Origin: an uncultured Prevotellaceae bacterium
GTDB lineage: Bacteria; Bacteroidota; Bacteroidia; Bacteroidales; Bacteroidaceae
DNA: 64,000 bases
NCBI GenBank assembly: GCA_946411565.1
Contig: CAMKEM010000009.1
Location: 1-64,000 of the forward strand
Direction of reading: 5' to 3'
Below, one piece after another: positions 8,834 through 17,398 of this stretch (position 1 is its first letter; every line of letters begins with the position of its first letter). The translations under genes and the position numbers were made by a program. Below the pieces are notes generated by a model. That model did no database searches. It saw only the letters and a list, made by a program, of their open reading frames with translations, and was not told the DNA's origin.

Positions 8834-9778
8834 TTATAGATGTCTTACACTTTGATGCCTATTTTTGCCTTTAGGCATGAAGTTGATATCCGTTTGATAG
8901 CCAACGAACAGTTCGTGAGAGCCATTCTCGAAATTGATACCGCTTGTGTATATGTCGTAGCTGTAGCCTATCCTTATACCTCGGAAGCTTCCTGCAATAT
9001 AGATTGTTGTGGAGATGCTGGGACTATATCCTATGCCTGCACTCATTGTCTTACCTTCATTTGTATAGACCAGACGTGAGGTTAGCTGTCCTCTGTACCC
9101 GACAAGGTCTGTTGCTACGAATGCTGATGTTTCTATGTTAAAAAATGGGTTGTTTAATTTGAAATTATATCCTCCATTTGCATATAGAGTGGTGGCTACT
9201 GTTTTTTCGTTGGTTTCGCCAAGTGCAACTGTTGGTGATGTCAGATGTTGAGCTGATACTCCTACATACCATAACTCTTGATTGTAATGTAGTCCGAAGG
9301 CGAAGTCTATGGAGTTGCCATCTACTTTACTTTTGCTGAATGCCAAATCATTGGTGTCATCTACATCAATTTTTGAACCATCGAATGACTCGCTGAGTAA
9401 TCCGGCTTGAATGCCTATTGCCAAACGACCTTCTGCGAATTTTCTCTGGTAACTGTATTTCGCGTTTATCTGTTGTTTGGAAAACAGACCTGCTTTGTCG
9501 TTCATAAAGCTGACTCCAACACCATTTCGCGTGTTAAGAGCGTTGAAAGGCATGTCGGCAGAAATGTATGCAGTCTGTGGACAGTTTTCGTATCCTACCA
9601 TACTCATTGCGTATGAGGCGTTGATGTTCAGTTTGTCAAACAATCCAACGGCTGCAGGATTGAATGCTGGCTGCATATCGAAATAGTGAGAAAAATATAC
9701 GTCATCTTGGGCTCTGACTTTCGTTGAGACCAGCGCCATGGCTATGAGTATGATTATCACTATTCTGTTTGCTTTCAC
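8834..9778 (-). CDS. porP: T9SS outer-membrane protein PorP/SprF family
   Basis: First gene of the porPKLMN block. PorP is an outer-membrane barrel of the Bacteroidetes PorP/SprF family and is needed for T9SS function. The 314 aa protein has a signal peptide ending near KVRA^Q. The diagnostic start of the mature domain is YFSHYFDMQPAFNPAAVG. Beta-strand-rich barrel sequence follows, including GVGVSFMNDKAGLFSKQQ. An OmpA-family gene and its terminator lie upstream, so the operon probably has its own start in the 9779-9822 gap, though no canonical -7 element was recognised there. Confidence 0.94.
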   Translation of the reverse strand: MKANRIVIIILIAMALVSTKVRAQDDVYFSHYFDMQPAFNPAAVGLFDKLNINASYAMSMVGYENCPQTAYISADMPFNALNTRNGVGVSFMNDKAGLFSKQQINAKYSYQRKFAEGRLAIGIQAGLLSESFDGSKIDVDDTNDLAFSKSKVDGNSIDFAFGLHYNQELWYVGVSAQHLTSPTVALGETNEKTVATTLYANGGYNFKLNNPFFNIETSAFVATDLVGYRGQLTSRLVYTNEGKTMSAGIGYSPSISTTIYIAGSFRGIRIGYSYDIYTSGINFENGSHELFVGYQTDINFMPKGKNRHQSVRHL

Positions 9779-9822
9779 TTTTATATAACGAAAAACCTCC
9801 TTTTTTATTACAAAAGGGCATG

Positions 9823-9857
9823 AAAAAAAGCTTCACCCTATTAGGATGAAGCTTTTT
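9823..9857 (-). terminator. Terminator of the OmpA-family gene
   Basis: On the minus strand AAAAAGCTTCATCC and GGGTGAAGCTTTTTTT form a long stem with a short loop and a T-run. It lies directly after the OmpA-family stop codon and separates that gene from porP. Confidence 0.8.
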
Positions 9858-9877
9858 CTTATTTAGTTGAGTTTTAA

Positions 9878-11047
9878 TTACTTCTCGAAGAACAGCATAG
9901 CTACACGGTTGTTCTCGTAAGTCTCGTACTTGTCCTTTGTAGTACCGCAACCCTCAGCTGTGATACGGCTCTCTTCAATACCGTACTTCTTAACGAGGAG
10001 GTCCTTAACTGCGTTAGCACGACGAACAGAGAGTTCCTGATTCTTCTTTGCTCTACCCTCTGGTGAAGCATAACCCTTGATGTTGAGCTTGAGCTCTGGG
10101 TGGTTCTTAAGAATCTGTGCTGCAACTGCAACGTTCTCAGCCTGCTGCTTTGTGATGAGAGACTTGTTAACATTGTAGAATACAGATGGGATTGTTGGAG
10201 CCTCGAAAGGTGCTTCTGGAGCTGGCTTGTTCTCGCAGTCTCTGAGAGCCTTCTGGAGACGTGCAATTTCTGCCTGAAGCTGAGCAATCTTAGCCTGATC
10301 TGCAGCGTTCTTGTCACGGAGGCTATTGATTGTGTTGTTCAAAGCGTCAATCTCACGCTGGTCACACTCTGTGATGTTGAGGAAGTGGTGTGTGCCGTTG
10401 CTTGTCTTGAAGTAGTAGTTAACACCAACGTTCAACTCGAGATTAGCATAGTTAGAATTGTACTGAATCTTCTGACCATTCTTTGCGCCACCGAGAGCGT
10501 ATGTTACAGCTGGCTCTACATAGAACTGCCACTCCTTCTCGCTGCCGAAATTCCATGCGAAGTCAAGACCGAACTTAGAACTCAACATGTTGAGCTGGAT
10601 TCTTGAGTCATTGAATTGCTCTTTCTTTGTTCCGAAGTTGTGGATAAAGCCGATACCTGCAAGACCGATAACTTCAAATGAACGTGGTGAACCAGTGTAG
10701 CCACCGAATGCATTTGAGAAGTTAAGAGTTCCGAGGAGGTGGAACTTTGCTGCATGGAAGAGTGAAGGATCTGTAAGCTGTACACCATGTGCCTTGTTTC
10801 CGAAAAGGAATGCGCCCTCTGCAGAGAGACCAACACTTGGTGTGAACCACTTACCAAAGCGGAGGCCAAACTCAGGGTTCAGATTCTTCAAGACAGCCTG
10901 GTCAGTAGCCTTGGACATAACACCTAAGTTTGCACCAAGATACCAGTTGTCCCAGAACTTAGCGTCTGCAAATCCGCTCTTTGGCTCCTGCGCTGATGCA
11001 GACATAGCTGATGCTGCAACAGCAAGCATTAAGAAAAACTTTTTCAT
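9878..11047 (-). CDS. OmpA-family outer-membrane protein
   Basis: A 389 aa protein that tethers the outer membrane to peptidoglycan. It has a signal peptide (MKKFFLMLAVAASAMSASA) and an N-terminal barrel (about 25-220). A short coiled coil follows (LNNTINSLRDK ... IAQLQAEIARLQKAL, about 233-270). The C-terminal OmpA peptidoglycan-binding domain starts at about 285 and contains LNIKGYASPEGRAKKNQELS and RRANAVKDLL. This layout is that of the abundant Bacteroides/Prevotella OmpA. It has its own promoter and terminator and so is a single-gene unit next to the T9SS operon. A specific T9SS role is not shown. Confidence 0.9.
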   Translation of the reverse strand: MKKFFLMLAVAASAMSASAQEPKSGFADAKFWDNWYLGANLGVMSKATDQAVLKNLNPEFGLRFGKWFTPSVGLSAEGAFLFGNKAHGVQLTDPSLFHAAKFHLLGTLNFSNAFGGYTGSPRSFEVIGLAGIGFIHNFGTKKEQFNDSRIQLNMLSSKFGLDFAWNFGSEKEWQFYVEPAVTYALGGAKNGQKIQYNSNYANLELNVGVNYYFKTSNGTHHFLNITECDQREIDALNNTINSLRDKNAADQAKIAQLQAEIARLQKALRDCENKPAPEAPFEAPTIPSVFYNVNKSLITKQQAENVAVAAQILKNHPELKLNIKGYASPEGRAKKNQELSVRRANAVKDLLVKKYGIEESRITAEGCGTTKDKYETYENNRVAMLFFEK

Positions 11048-11120
11048 TTCGTTTATGATTTTAATTGTTTATATCATGCAATTAACCCTAGATGGTTTTT
11101 TTTCATCTAGATATTTGTTG

Positions 11121-11151
11121 CAAAAGTAATATATTTTTGCTAAACAACAAA
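11121..11151 (-). promoter_or_regulatory. Promoter of the OmpA-family gene
   Basis: On the minus strand TTTG (11148-11151) and TACTTTTG (11121-11128) are 19 nt apart, a standard Bacteroidetes promoter. The predicted leader is about 65-70 nt. Confidence 0.7.
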
Positions 11152-11233
11152 ATATTCTTGCAATTTTTCGTCATAAAAGTGCAAAAAAAGTGATTTTTAT
11201 CATATTTTAATTCAAAAATGACGTTTTTCTATG

Positions 11234-13255
11234 TTAAAATTTGTATTTTACGCTCAAATCGATGTCTGTTTGATGTGAATGTTTAATCATTCTAAGTCCA
11301 GAAGAAATCGCATTTCTGTTAAAGTATTTCGTGAAACCAACCTTGAAATTTGCTATTACTTTGGAAGTTAGCGCTGATTTGAAAATTGAGGAAAATCGGA
11401 TACCTTTTCCATAAAATGATAGTGAGGAATATGAACCAGGAATTGTCCTTTCGCTCAAATAAACACTGGTGTTGCTATCGTCTGTATTAAAATAGGATGC
11501 AAATGCGTAAATTGTTGCATTTTTGTGTATACGAAAACTTATATTTTGAGAGAAAGAGTAGCCTTGCGACGAATAACCTGTGTAGTTGAGTCTTGACAGG
11601 TCTATAATTGTTGATGTTGATACATTTTCGCTCGTTTTTTGAACTGAAATTCTAAGTTTGTTGTTATATCTATTGATAATAGCCGTTTTGTCGGAATTAT
11701 TTCTTTGTCTGATTCTGAATTTATATTTAGCTTGAAGTGTCCAACTGTTATAGTCGTATTTTAATGATATGTTATTATCGAAGGAATATGAAGAATCGCT
11801 TGTGTAATATTTTATCCAAGGAAAATATGACAGATCTGAATATGCATTTACGGTAATTCTTTTATTCGCAATCCATGTTATGCCCGCATATATTCCACTT
11901 TCATTTTGTGTATATCCTCCGTCATTGAATGCTTTTGCGTTTATTGCATAGTATTTGTATGAATAAAAGCGTTGTACGGCATTTAACGTAATGTCGCTAT
12001 TGACTTTTGCCTCTATACTATTTATTGTTGCAATAGAATTGCATGAACCTGTTGCTGTTTCTCCGGAAAAAGTAAATTTCCTTGAAATATATCCATAGTT
12101 CAGGCTTGCATTCCAGAAGTCATATCCTTTTGCATAGTATGTCCTATATGAATTAGGGTTGTTATTCGGATTGGGGTTCAAAGGTCTGTCAAACCAATTA
12201 TATACCATTGATGCTCCTATGTAAAGCCCATCCCTTTTATAATTTATATGTGTACCAGTAGTTAGAGATGAAGAATTATTCTTTTTCTCCATCTCAGTAG
12301 GTGTTCTGTGGTAACCGTTTATTGAAATTGTTGAAATGCTTCCGTTGCTGTTTAATGTGGCATCTATTTTCCGATAAGACCAAAAAGATGTCAAAGTCCA
12401 TTTGTTAATGGAGGATTTCTTGCCTAAATCAAATGTGTTTGCCAATCCCATGAAATGTCCTCCGTCTGATCTTGAAGCATGTCCTGTTATGGTAGCGTCA
12501 TAGTTGTTCATGGAAGATAACATTATCTGCTTGCCATAGCCGAAACAATTGTTTTGTATTAGTCCCATTCCGAACTTGATTTTGTATTGCCCAAGCACAA
12601 ACGTTTTCAATCTTCCGATATTATTCACCTTGACATAAAAGGAATAATAGTCGGTCCCCCATTTGTTCTTGTTTGCAAATAGTGGTTCGCCTGCATCTTG
12701 TGAGGCACAGAAACCATATTTTATGTTGTCGGAGAATTTTCCTGTAAGTTTGGTGTTGTATTTGTATTTATAACCTAGATAGCCGTTTTGGTCGCCCTCT
12801 CTATTATATAATGGTATATTGACATTTGCAGAAAGTTCTCCATGTCCTTTTCTCATTATAGAATCAAGAGTAGGTCTTGAGTACCATTTTGCTTTTACTA
12901 TTGGTTCTGCAATTATGAAGTTGCATAGGAAAAGTCTAAGAGGTCTGTCTATGGATTCAATAAGTGCAAGTTCTTCTATGGTTCTGAATTCTCCATATCT
13001 GTCACGGTATTTTATGATGTCATCTATCTGATCTCTGTTAATTCCTGGAATTAGATATAAATCTTCTGGATTTAATGTGTTGATGTTTAGTGGTGAGGAT
13101 TCAAGTTCGCATAGGTGCTCGTAATCATCTTCTATTGATGTCTCGTCTATTTCCTCCATTGCATATATTTCGTAGAAATATTCTTCCCATGCTTTTTCTT
13201 GTGCCATGGAAAGTATTGGAAATAGTGATATTAATATAATAATGTATGCGCGCAC
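11234..13255 (-). CDS. Helix-hairpin-helix protein with C-terminal outer-membrane barrel
   Basis: The secreted N-terminus carries ComEA-like helix-hairpin-helix units (LNINTLNPEDLYLIPGINRD and YGEFRTIEELALIESI). A long Tyr/Asn/Ser-rich beta-strand region ends in KYKF, as in outer-membrane barrels. I prefer the GTG at 13255, which gives a clean signal peptide (MRAYIIILISLFPILSMA^Q) and about 673 aa. The ORF-track start at 13345 is a TTG inside a palindromic repeat and is unlikely. The family is widespread in Bacteroidetes and its function is not established; DNA binding at the surface is only a guess from the HhH part. Confidence 0.75.
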   Translation of the reverse strand: MRAYIIILISLFPILSMAQEKAWEEYFYEIYAMEEIDETSIEDDYEHLCELESSPLNINTLNPEDLYLIPGINRDQIDDIIKYRDRYGEFRTIEELALIESIDRPLRLFLCNFIIAEPIVKAKWYSRPTLDSIMRKGHGELSANVNIPLYNREGDQNGYLGYKYKYNTKLTGKFSDNIKYGFCASQDAGEPLFANKNKWGTDYYSFYVKVNNIGRLKTFVLGQYKIKFGMGLIQNNCFGYGKQIMLSSMNNYDATITGHASRSDGGHFMGLANTFDLGKKSSINKWTLTSFWSYRKIDATLNSNGSISTISINGYHRTPTEMEKKNNSSSLTTGTHINYKRDGLYIGASMVYNWFDRPLNPNPNNNPNSYRTYYAKGYDFWNASLNYGYISRKFTFSGETATGSCNSIATINSIEAKVNSDITLNAVQRFYSYKYYAINAKAFNDGGYTQNESGIYAGITWIANKRITVNAYSDLSYFPWIKYYTSDSSYSFDNNISLKYDYNSWTLQAKYKFRIRQRNNSDKTAIINRYNNKLRISVQKTSENVSTSTIIDLSRLNYTGYSSQGYSFSQNISFRIHKNATIYAFASYFNTDDSNTSVYLSERTIPGSYSSLSFYGKGIRFSSIFKSALTSKVIANFKVGFTKYFNRNAISSGLRMIKHSHQTDIDLSVKYKF

Positions 13256-13319
13256 GTGTATTAGATATAATGTGAATCCGATGAAATCAAACAGGAACAA
13301 GGGAACTTGGTAATTCGCC

Positions 13320-13432
13320 TTTCCTTCGTTCTTCCTCCGAACCAAACTCGGTGAACCTCCGTTCTATGTCCGCTCTTGGAACGGACCTTCACCGAGTTTG
13401 GTTCCTTTTTATAGTGGAGGTATAACGAACTT
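13320..13432. repeat. Palindromic 11-bp-phased repeat, copy A
   Basis: An imperfect inverted repeat of GAACCAAACTCGGTGAA type around GTCCGCTCTTGGAACGGACC. It is bounded by TTCGTTCTTCCT on the left and GGTATAACGAA on the right. It is about 75% identical by eye to the copy at 52633-52745, which has perfect 25-bp arms. Here the left arm differs in about three bases. It lies between cmk and the HhH gene. Confidence 0.75.
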
Positions 13433-13471
13433 ATATAGGAGTTACTTGGGGAATAGTAGGAAGGCTTTACG

Positions 13472-14161
13472 TTATTGTAAGGCCTTCTCTACTTGTTGCA
13501 TAAGCCATTCGTTCTGCTGTGGAATGGTCATATCGCTATTGTCGAGCAGGATTGCATCTTCTGCCTGACGTAAAGGAGAGACTTCTCTGTGAGAGTCGAT
13601 ATAGTCACGTTCCTCTACGTTCTTCAGAATCTCGTCAAAGTCTGCCGGCATGCCTTTTTGCTGAAGTTCGTCATAGCGTCTCTGAGCACGCACCTTGGCA
13701 CTTGCTGTTACAAAGATTTTGAGTTCGGCATCTGGGAAGACGGTTGTGCCGATGTCTCTTCCGTCCATGACAATCCCTTTCTCTGCTCCCATCCTTCTCT
13801 GCTGGTTAACCATTGCCTCGCGTACAAATGGGATGGCTGCTATCTTTGATACGTGATTGCTGACTTCAATAGAGCGGATGATATTCTCTACACATTCGTC
13901 GTTGAGACAGGCATCTGGTCTTCCTGTCTCTTTATTGATGCAGAAAGAGACCTTGATATTGTTCATTTGTTTCTGTAGTTCATCAGTCAGGACTTCTCCT
14001 TCAGAATCGAACAGATTATTGCGCATCGCATATAGGGTGACGGTACGGTACATAGCACCTGTATCAACATAAATGTAACCTAACTTGCGGGCGAGTTCCT
14101 TTGCCATAGTGCTCTTTCCGCAAGAAGAGTGGCCGTCTATTGCTATTGTTATCTTTTTCAT
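13472..14161 (-). CDS. cmk: Cytidylate kinase
   Basis: Cmk phosphorylates CMP and dCMP using ATP, a salvage and synthesis step for pyrimidine nucleotides. The 229 aa length is typical. Visible motifs are the P-loop [23 protein letters not shown], the [20 protein letters not shown] segment, and [10 protein letters not shown] in the lid. Its ATG overlaps the end of ispH by 4 nt (ATGA), so the two are translationally coupled, as in many Bacteroidetes. A second, distant cytidylate-kinase-like gene lies at 37945. Confidence 0.96.
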   Translation of the reverse strand: MKKITIAIDGHSSCGKSTMAKELARKLGYIYVDTGAMYRTVTLYAMRNNLFDSEGEVLTDELQKQMNNIKVSFCINKETGRPDACLNDECVENIIRSIEVSNHVSKIAAIPFVREAMVNQQRRMGAEKGIVMDGRDIGTTVFPDAELKIFVTASAKVRAQRRYDELQQKGMPADFDEILKNVEERDYIDSHREVSPLRQAEDAILLDNSDMTIPQQNEWLMQQVEKALQ

Positions 14162-15027
14162 TTCTTTTCTATGTTGTAATTATTCTTGATTCTGTCGGCA
14201 ACTTGTTCCATAAGCCATTTCGGGGTAGAAGTTGCTCCGCAGATACCAATACTGTTGACATTTGTAATCCACTTAGGATCTATCTCGTCAGGACCTTCTA
14301 CAAGATATGTGTGTGGGTTCTGCTCTTTGCAGGCGTTGTATAGCACCTTACCGTTACTACTCTTTCTGCCTGAGACGAAGAGTATTAGATCGTGCTTTGT
14401 GGCAAATGAGCAGATGTTAGGCATTCTGTTGGCTACTTGTCTGCAGATAGTGTCAAACCATTGGAAGTTTGCCCCTTCTGCCATGTGAGCTTGGATATAG
14501 TCTATGATGGTGTGAAACTCATCAAGCGATTTTGTGGTCTGGGAATAGAGGTAGATGTCGTGTGTGAAATCAAGTCTTGTAACCTCATCTGCATGCTCTA
14601 TTACTATGGCACGCTGTCTTGTTTGACCTACGAGACCTAACACCTCCGCATGCCCATTCTTGCCAAAGATTACAATCTGCGCATCTGGATTTGCTGTGAA
14701 CTGTTTTTTGATACGCTTCTGCAACTGAAGTACCACAGGACAGGTAGCATCAATAATCTCGATGTTGTTCTGCTCCGCTATCTTATAGGTCTCAGGCGGT
14801 TCGCCATGTGCTCTTAGCAGTACCTTGGCATTATGAAGCTCGGCAAACTGAGCATGGTCTATGGTGATAAGTCCCATCTCGCGAAGTCTTTCACACTCCA
14901 TACCGTTGTGCACAATATCTCCAAGGCAATAGAGAGTAGAGCCTTTTGCCAATTCCTCTTCTGCCTTGTTGATTGCTGTTGTCACACCAAAACAGAATCC
15001 TGATGATGAGTCGATTTCTATTAGCAT
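14158..15027 (-). CDS. ispH: 4-hydroxy-3-methylbut-2-enyl diphosphate reductase
   Basis: IspH is the last enzyme of the MEP isoprenoid pathway and makes IPP and DMAPP through a 4Fe-4S cluster. The 289 aa protein shows the three cluster cysteines ([24 protein letters not shown]). Substrate-binding groups are GDIVHNG, RAHGEPP and the SSNG motif ([14 protein letters not shown]). It is the first gene of the ispH-cmk pair. It ultimately supplies the polyprenyl carriers that the glycan cluster further along would use. Confidence 0.96.
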   Translation of the reverse strand: MLIEIDSSSGFCFGVTTAINKAEEELAKGSTLYCLGDIVHNGMECERLREMGLITIDHAQFAELHNAKVLLRAHGEPPETYKIAEQNNIEIIDATCPVVLQLQKRIKKQFTANPDAQIVIFGKNGHAEVLGLVGQTRQRAIVIEHADEVTRLDFTHDIYLYSQTTKSLDEFHTIIDYIQAHMAEGANFQWFDTICRQVANRMPNICSFATKHDLILFVSGRKSSNGKVLYNACKEQNPHTYLVEGPDEIDPKWITNVNSIGICGATSTPKWLMEQVADRIKNNYNIEKK

Positions 15028-15065
15028 CGTGTTATGTACAATTTAGCAAAGTACAATTTTTAATT

Positions 15066-16163
15066 TTATCTCAGTTGTTTGTAAAAGTCATCCAGAAGGT
15101 TGTAAGCAGCTGTGAAACTGGTCTTCTCGCCATTCTGGACACTCATTTCTGCTTCTGCTAATTTCTGAGTTATGACTGGATCGTTGTAGAACCTGTTTCT
15201 GAGATTTGCTTCTATGGTTTCATACATCCAGTATTTGTTCTGACGGTGACGTCGTGTCTCGAAATAGCCATTCTTCTTTACAAAGTCCACATACTCAAAA
15301 ATCATATCCCAGACTTCCTTAACGCCATATCCGTAGAAACCAGAATAGCAGAGAACCTTAGGCAACCAACCGCTTTCAGGCATAGGGAAGAAATGAAGTG
15401 CGTTGCGGAAATGAGTTGCTGCCATCTGGCATTTATCCACGTTGTCGCCATCGCATTTGTTTACGACTATGCCGTCTGCTATTTCCATAATGCCTCGCTT
15501 GATGCCTTGAAGCTCATCGCCTGTGCCTGCAACCTGAATAAGTAGGAAGAAATCCACCATGGAATGACATGCAGTCTCGCTTTGTCCTACGCCTACAGTC
15601 TCTATGAAAATCTTGTCATAGCCTGCTGCCTCGCAGAGTATTATTGTCTCACGAGTCTTTCTTGCTACTCCTCCAAGAGAACCTGCAGATGGTGAAGGGC
15701 GGATAAACGCCTCTTTCCTTAAGGATAGTTTCTCCATTCTTGTCTTGTCGCCAAGAATACTGCCCTTGCTCCTTTCAGAAGAAGGGTCAATGGCAAGAAC
15801 CGCGAGTTTTCCTCCGTAGGTGTCAAGGACGTGTGTACCAAAGACATCAATAGAGGTACTCTTTCCTGCACCTGGAACACCGCTAATGCCAATCCTTACA
15901 GACTTTCCGCTATAGGGAAGACACTTCTCTATCACCTCCTGCGCTTTTGCTTGATGCTCAGGATTGACAGACTCAACGAGCGTGACAGCCTGTGAGAGTA
16001 TAGTCACATCACCACGCAATAGTCCTTCAACCATTTCATCCACACTATACTCTCTATGACGAAAGCGTCCGCGTTTCAGATATGGGTTGACGATAGAGGG
16101 CTGAGCCACACCGCTATTTACGGTTAGTCCTACATATTCGCTGCTGTTTTCTGGATGTTCCAT
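15066..16163 (-). CDS. meaB: MeaB/ArgK-type G-protein chaperone
   Basis: MeaB is a GTPase that guards and reloads the B12-dependent methylmalonyl-CoA mutase. The 365 aa sequence contains the P-loop GISGVPGAGKST, the switch regions (DPSSERSKGSILGDKTRM, IETVGVGQSE), the NKCDGDN guanine-specificity motif and the C-terminal dimerisation arm. The mutase genes are not in this window. The family call is firm; the mutase link comes from the family. Confidence 0.93.
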   Translation of the reverse strand: MEHPENSSEYVGLTVNSGVAQPSIVNPYLKRGRFRHREYSVDEMVEGLLRGDVTILSQAVTLVESVNPEHQAKAQEVIEKCLPYSGKSVRIGISGVPGAGKSTSIDVFGTHVLDTYGGKLAVLAIDPSSERSKGSILGDKTRMEKLSLRKEAFIRPSPSAGSLGGVARKTRETIILCEAAGYDKIFIETVGVGQSETACHSMVDFFLLIQVAGTGDELQGIKRGIMEIADGIVVNKCDGDNVDKCQMAATHFRNALHFFPMPESGWLPKVLCYSGFYGYGVKEVWDMIFEYVDFVKKNGYFETRRHRQNKYWMYETIEANLRNRFYNDPVITQKLAEAEMSVQNGEKTSFTAAYNLLDDFYKQLR

Positions 16164-16175
16164 AGTGTAAAAGAA

Positions 16176-16320
16176 TAATAGCCCCTCACCTGCCCTTCGG
16201 GCATCCTCTCCCCAGGGGGCGAGGGGGATGTTTGTAATAAGCCCTTCAAAGCAATTAAATGTAACTTATCCCTCGCCCCTTGGGGAGAGGGTGTCCGTAG
16301 GACGGGTGAGGGGCAGTTAT
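16176..16320. repeat. Inverted pair of C/G-rich palindromic repeats
   Basis: Arms at 16176-16228 and 16266-16320 are inverted copies (AATAGCCCCTCACC ... and its mirror GGTGAGGGGCAGTTATT). Each holds an inner CCTCTCCCC/GGGGAGAGG stem. Together they fill almost all of the space between meaB and the DUF1573 gene. The right arm ends within a few bases of that gene's stop codon, as at porM. Confidence 0.75.
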
Positions 16321-17369
16321 TTCTTAATCTCAATTATCACCTTCTGCTGTCTTGGGTCATTCGTAATCATGAGAATACGAGGACGGGTTTTAACCCTTGA
16401 CAGGTCTTGCGCATAACCGGTAATCTTCATCTTTGTACTCTCACCTGCATTAAGTTTTTGCTTGGCAAGAGTGATTTCTATGCCAGGAGTAAACAACTGC
16501 ATAGAGCGAATCTCAAGAGGAGACTTACCCTTGTTTGTTATCACAATCTCGGCCTTCTTCTTACTGCCTTTTATGTTTGAAAGGTCAACGGTTGTAGAAG
16601 AGATTTGTATGCGAGGACTGCGATACAGGCTTGCCTCGTCAAGTCGTGGTTCTGGAGGAAGAAGAACTGTAGATACCATGATTTCCTTGTCCTCAGAAAC
16701 CTTGTCGCCCATGCCTTTTGAAAGGTAGATGCTTGCCTGAGAAAGGCCGAGCGATTTCATTTTGCTTGAGTTTAGCATAATATGAATAACGCCTTCTTTC
16801 TTAGGACCAAGACGCTTTGGCGAAATCTCTGCACGGAGATAGTCAGGAAGGTGCATAAGCACAGGCTCTACAAACTGGTTATTAGGGTTCATGATGTGGA
16901 TGTCCTGAACAGGACGCTCACCACGGTTTACATCATCAAACTCAATAATGTTTGCATCTGTCAACAGACCTCCGATAGAGTAGGGGTAGTTACCAACAAA
17001 GTTCTCGACCTTTGGCACTACTACGCCCTTGACTGTAACGTATGTAGGCTCTTTCTGATCCTTGACATAGATAGCAACATCACGCTGGAAATGTCCAAGT
17101 TGCTTAGAGTCATACGTTGCACTAACCTTGAAATCTGTACCTGCAGGTATTACTCCTACAGGAAAACCTACCTGAGTGCAGTTGCAGCCAGAATACATGC
17201 TTGATATCTCGATAGGTGCATTTGATATATTCTTTACGTCAAATGTAGCTGTGATAGGTTGCATGAACTGAACCTGTCCTAAGTCGATGACGTTATTTCT
17301 TACCTGCAATGTCTGTGCCGAGGCAAAGAGCGGAAATGCGAGTAGAAGTGATAGAGATAGTTTCTTCAT
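16317..17369 (-). CDS. DUF1573-domain periplasmic protein
   Basis: A 350 aa protein with a signal peptide (MKKLSLSLLLAFPLFASA^Q). It has an ASH/MSP-like Ig fold of the DUF1573 type, recognised by IDLGQVQ...FDVKNISNAPIEI and YSGCNCTQVGFP ... VIPAG. A second similar beta domain lies in the C-terminal half (LSNIKGSKKKAEIVITNKGK). Such proteins are abundant in Bacteroidetes and their role is not settled. It lies 29 nt downstream of the alpha-2-macroglobulin gene on the same strand, so they are likely co-transcribed. Confidence 0.8.
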   Translation of the reverse strand: MKKLSLSLLLAFPLFASAQTLQVRNNVIDLGQVQFMQPITATFDVKNISNAPIEISSMYSGCNCTQVGFPVGVIPAGTDFKVSATYDSKQLGHFQRDVAIYVKDQKEPTYVTVKGVVVPKVENFVGNYPYSIGGLLTDANIIEFDDVNRGERPVQDIHIMNPNNQFVEPVLMHLPDYLRAEISPKRLGPKKEGVIHIMLNSSKMKSLGLSQASIYLSKGMGDKVSEDKEIMVSTVLLPPEPRLDEASLYRSPRIQISSTTVDLSNIKGSKKKAEIVITNKGKSPLEIRSMQLFTPGIEITLAKQKLNAGESTKMKITGYAQDLSRVKTRPRILMITNDPRQQKVIIEIKK

Positions 17370-17398
17370 TTATTTCAATTATTTCAAATATTTCAATT

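Noticed and set aside
10100-10606. 168 aa plus-strand ORF opposite the OmpA-family gene
   Set aside because: It is antisense to a firmly identified gene and has a Cys/Leu/Val-rich composition typical of reversed coding strands.
13256-13345. TTG-started N-terminal extension of the HhH/barrel protein
   Set aside because: It begins inside a palindromic repeat and would place about 30 residues before a clean signal peptide that starts at the GTG at 13255.
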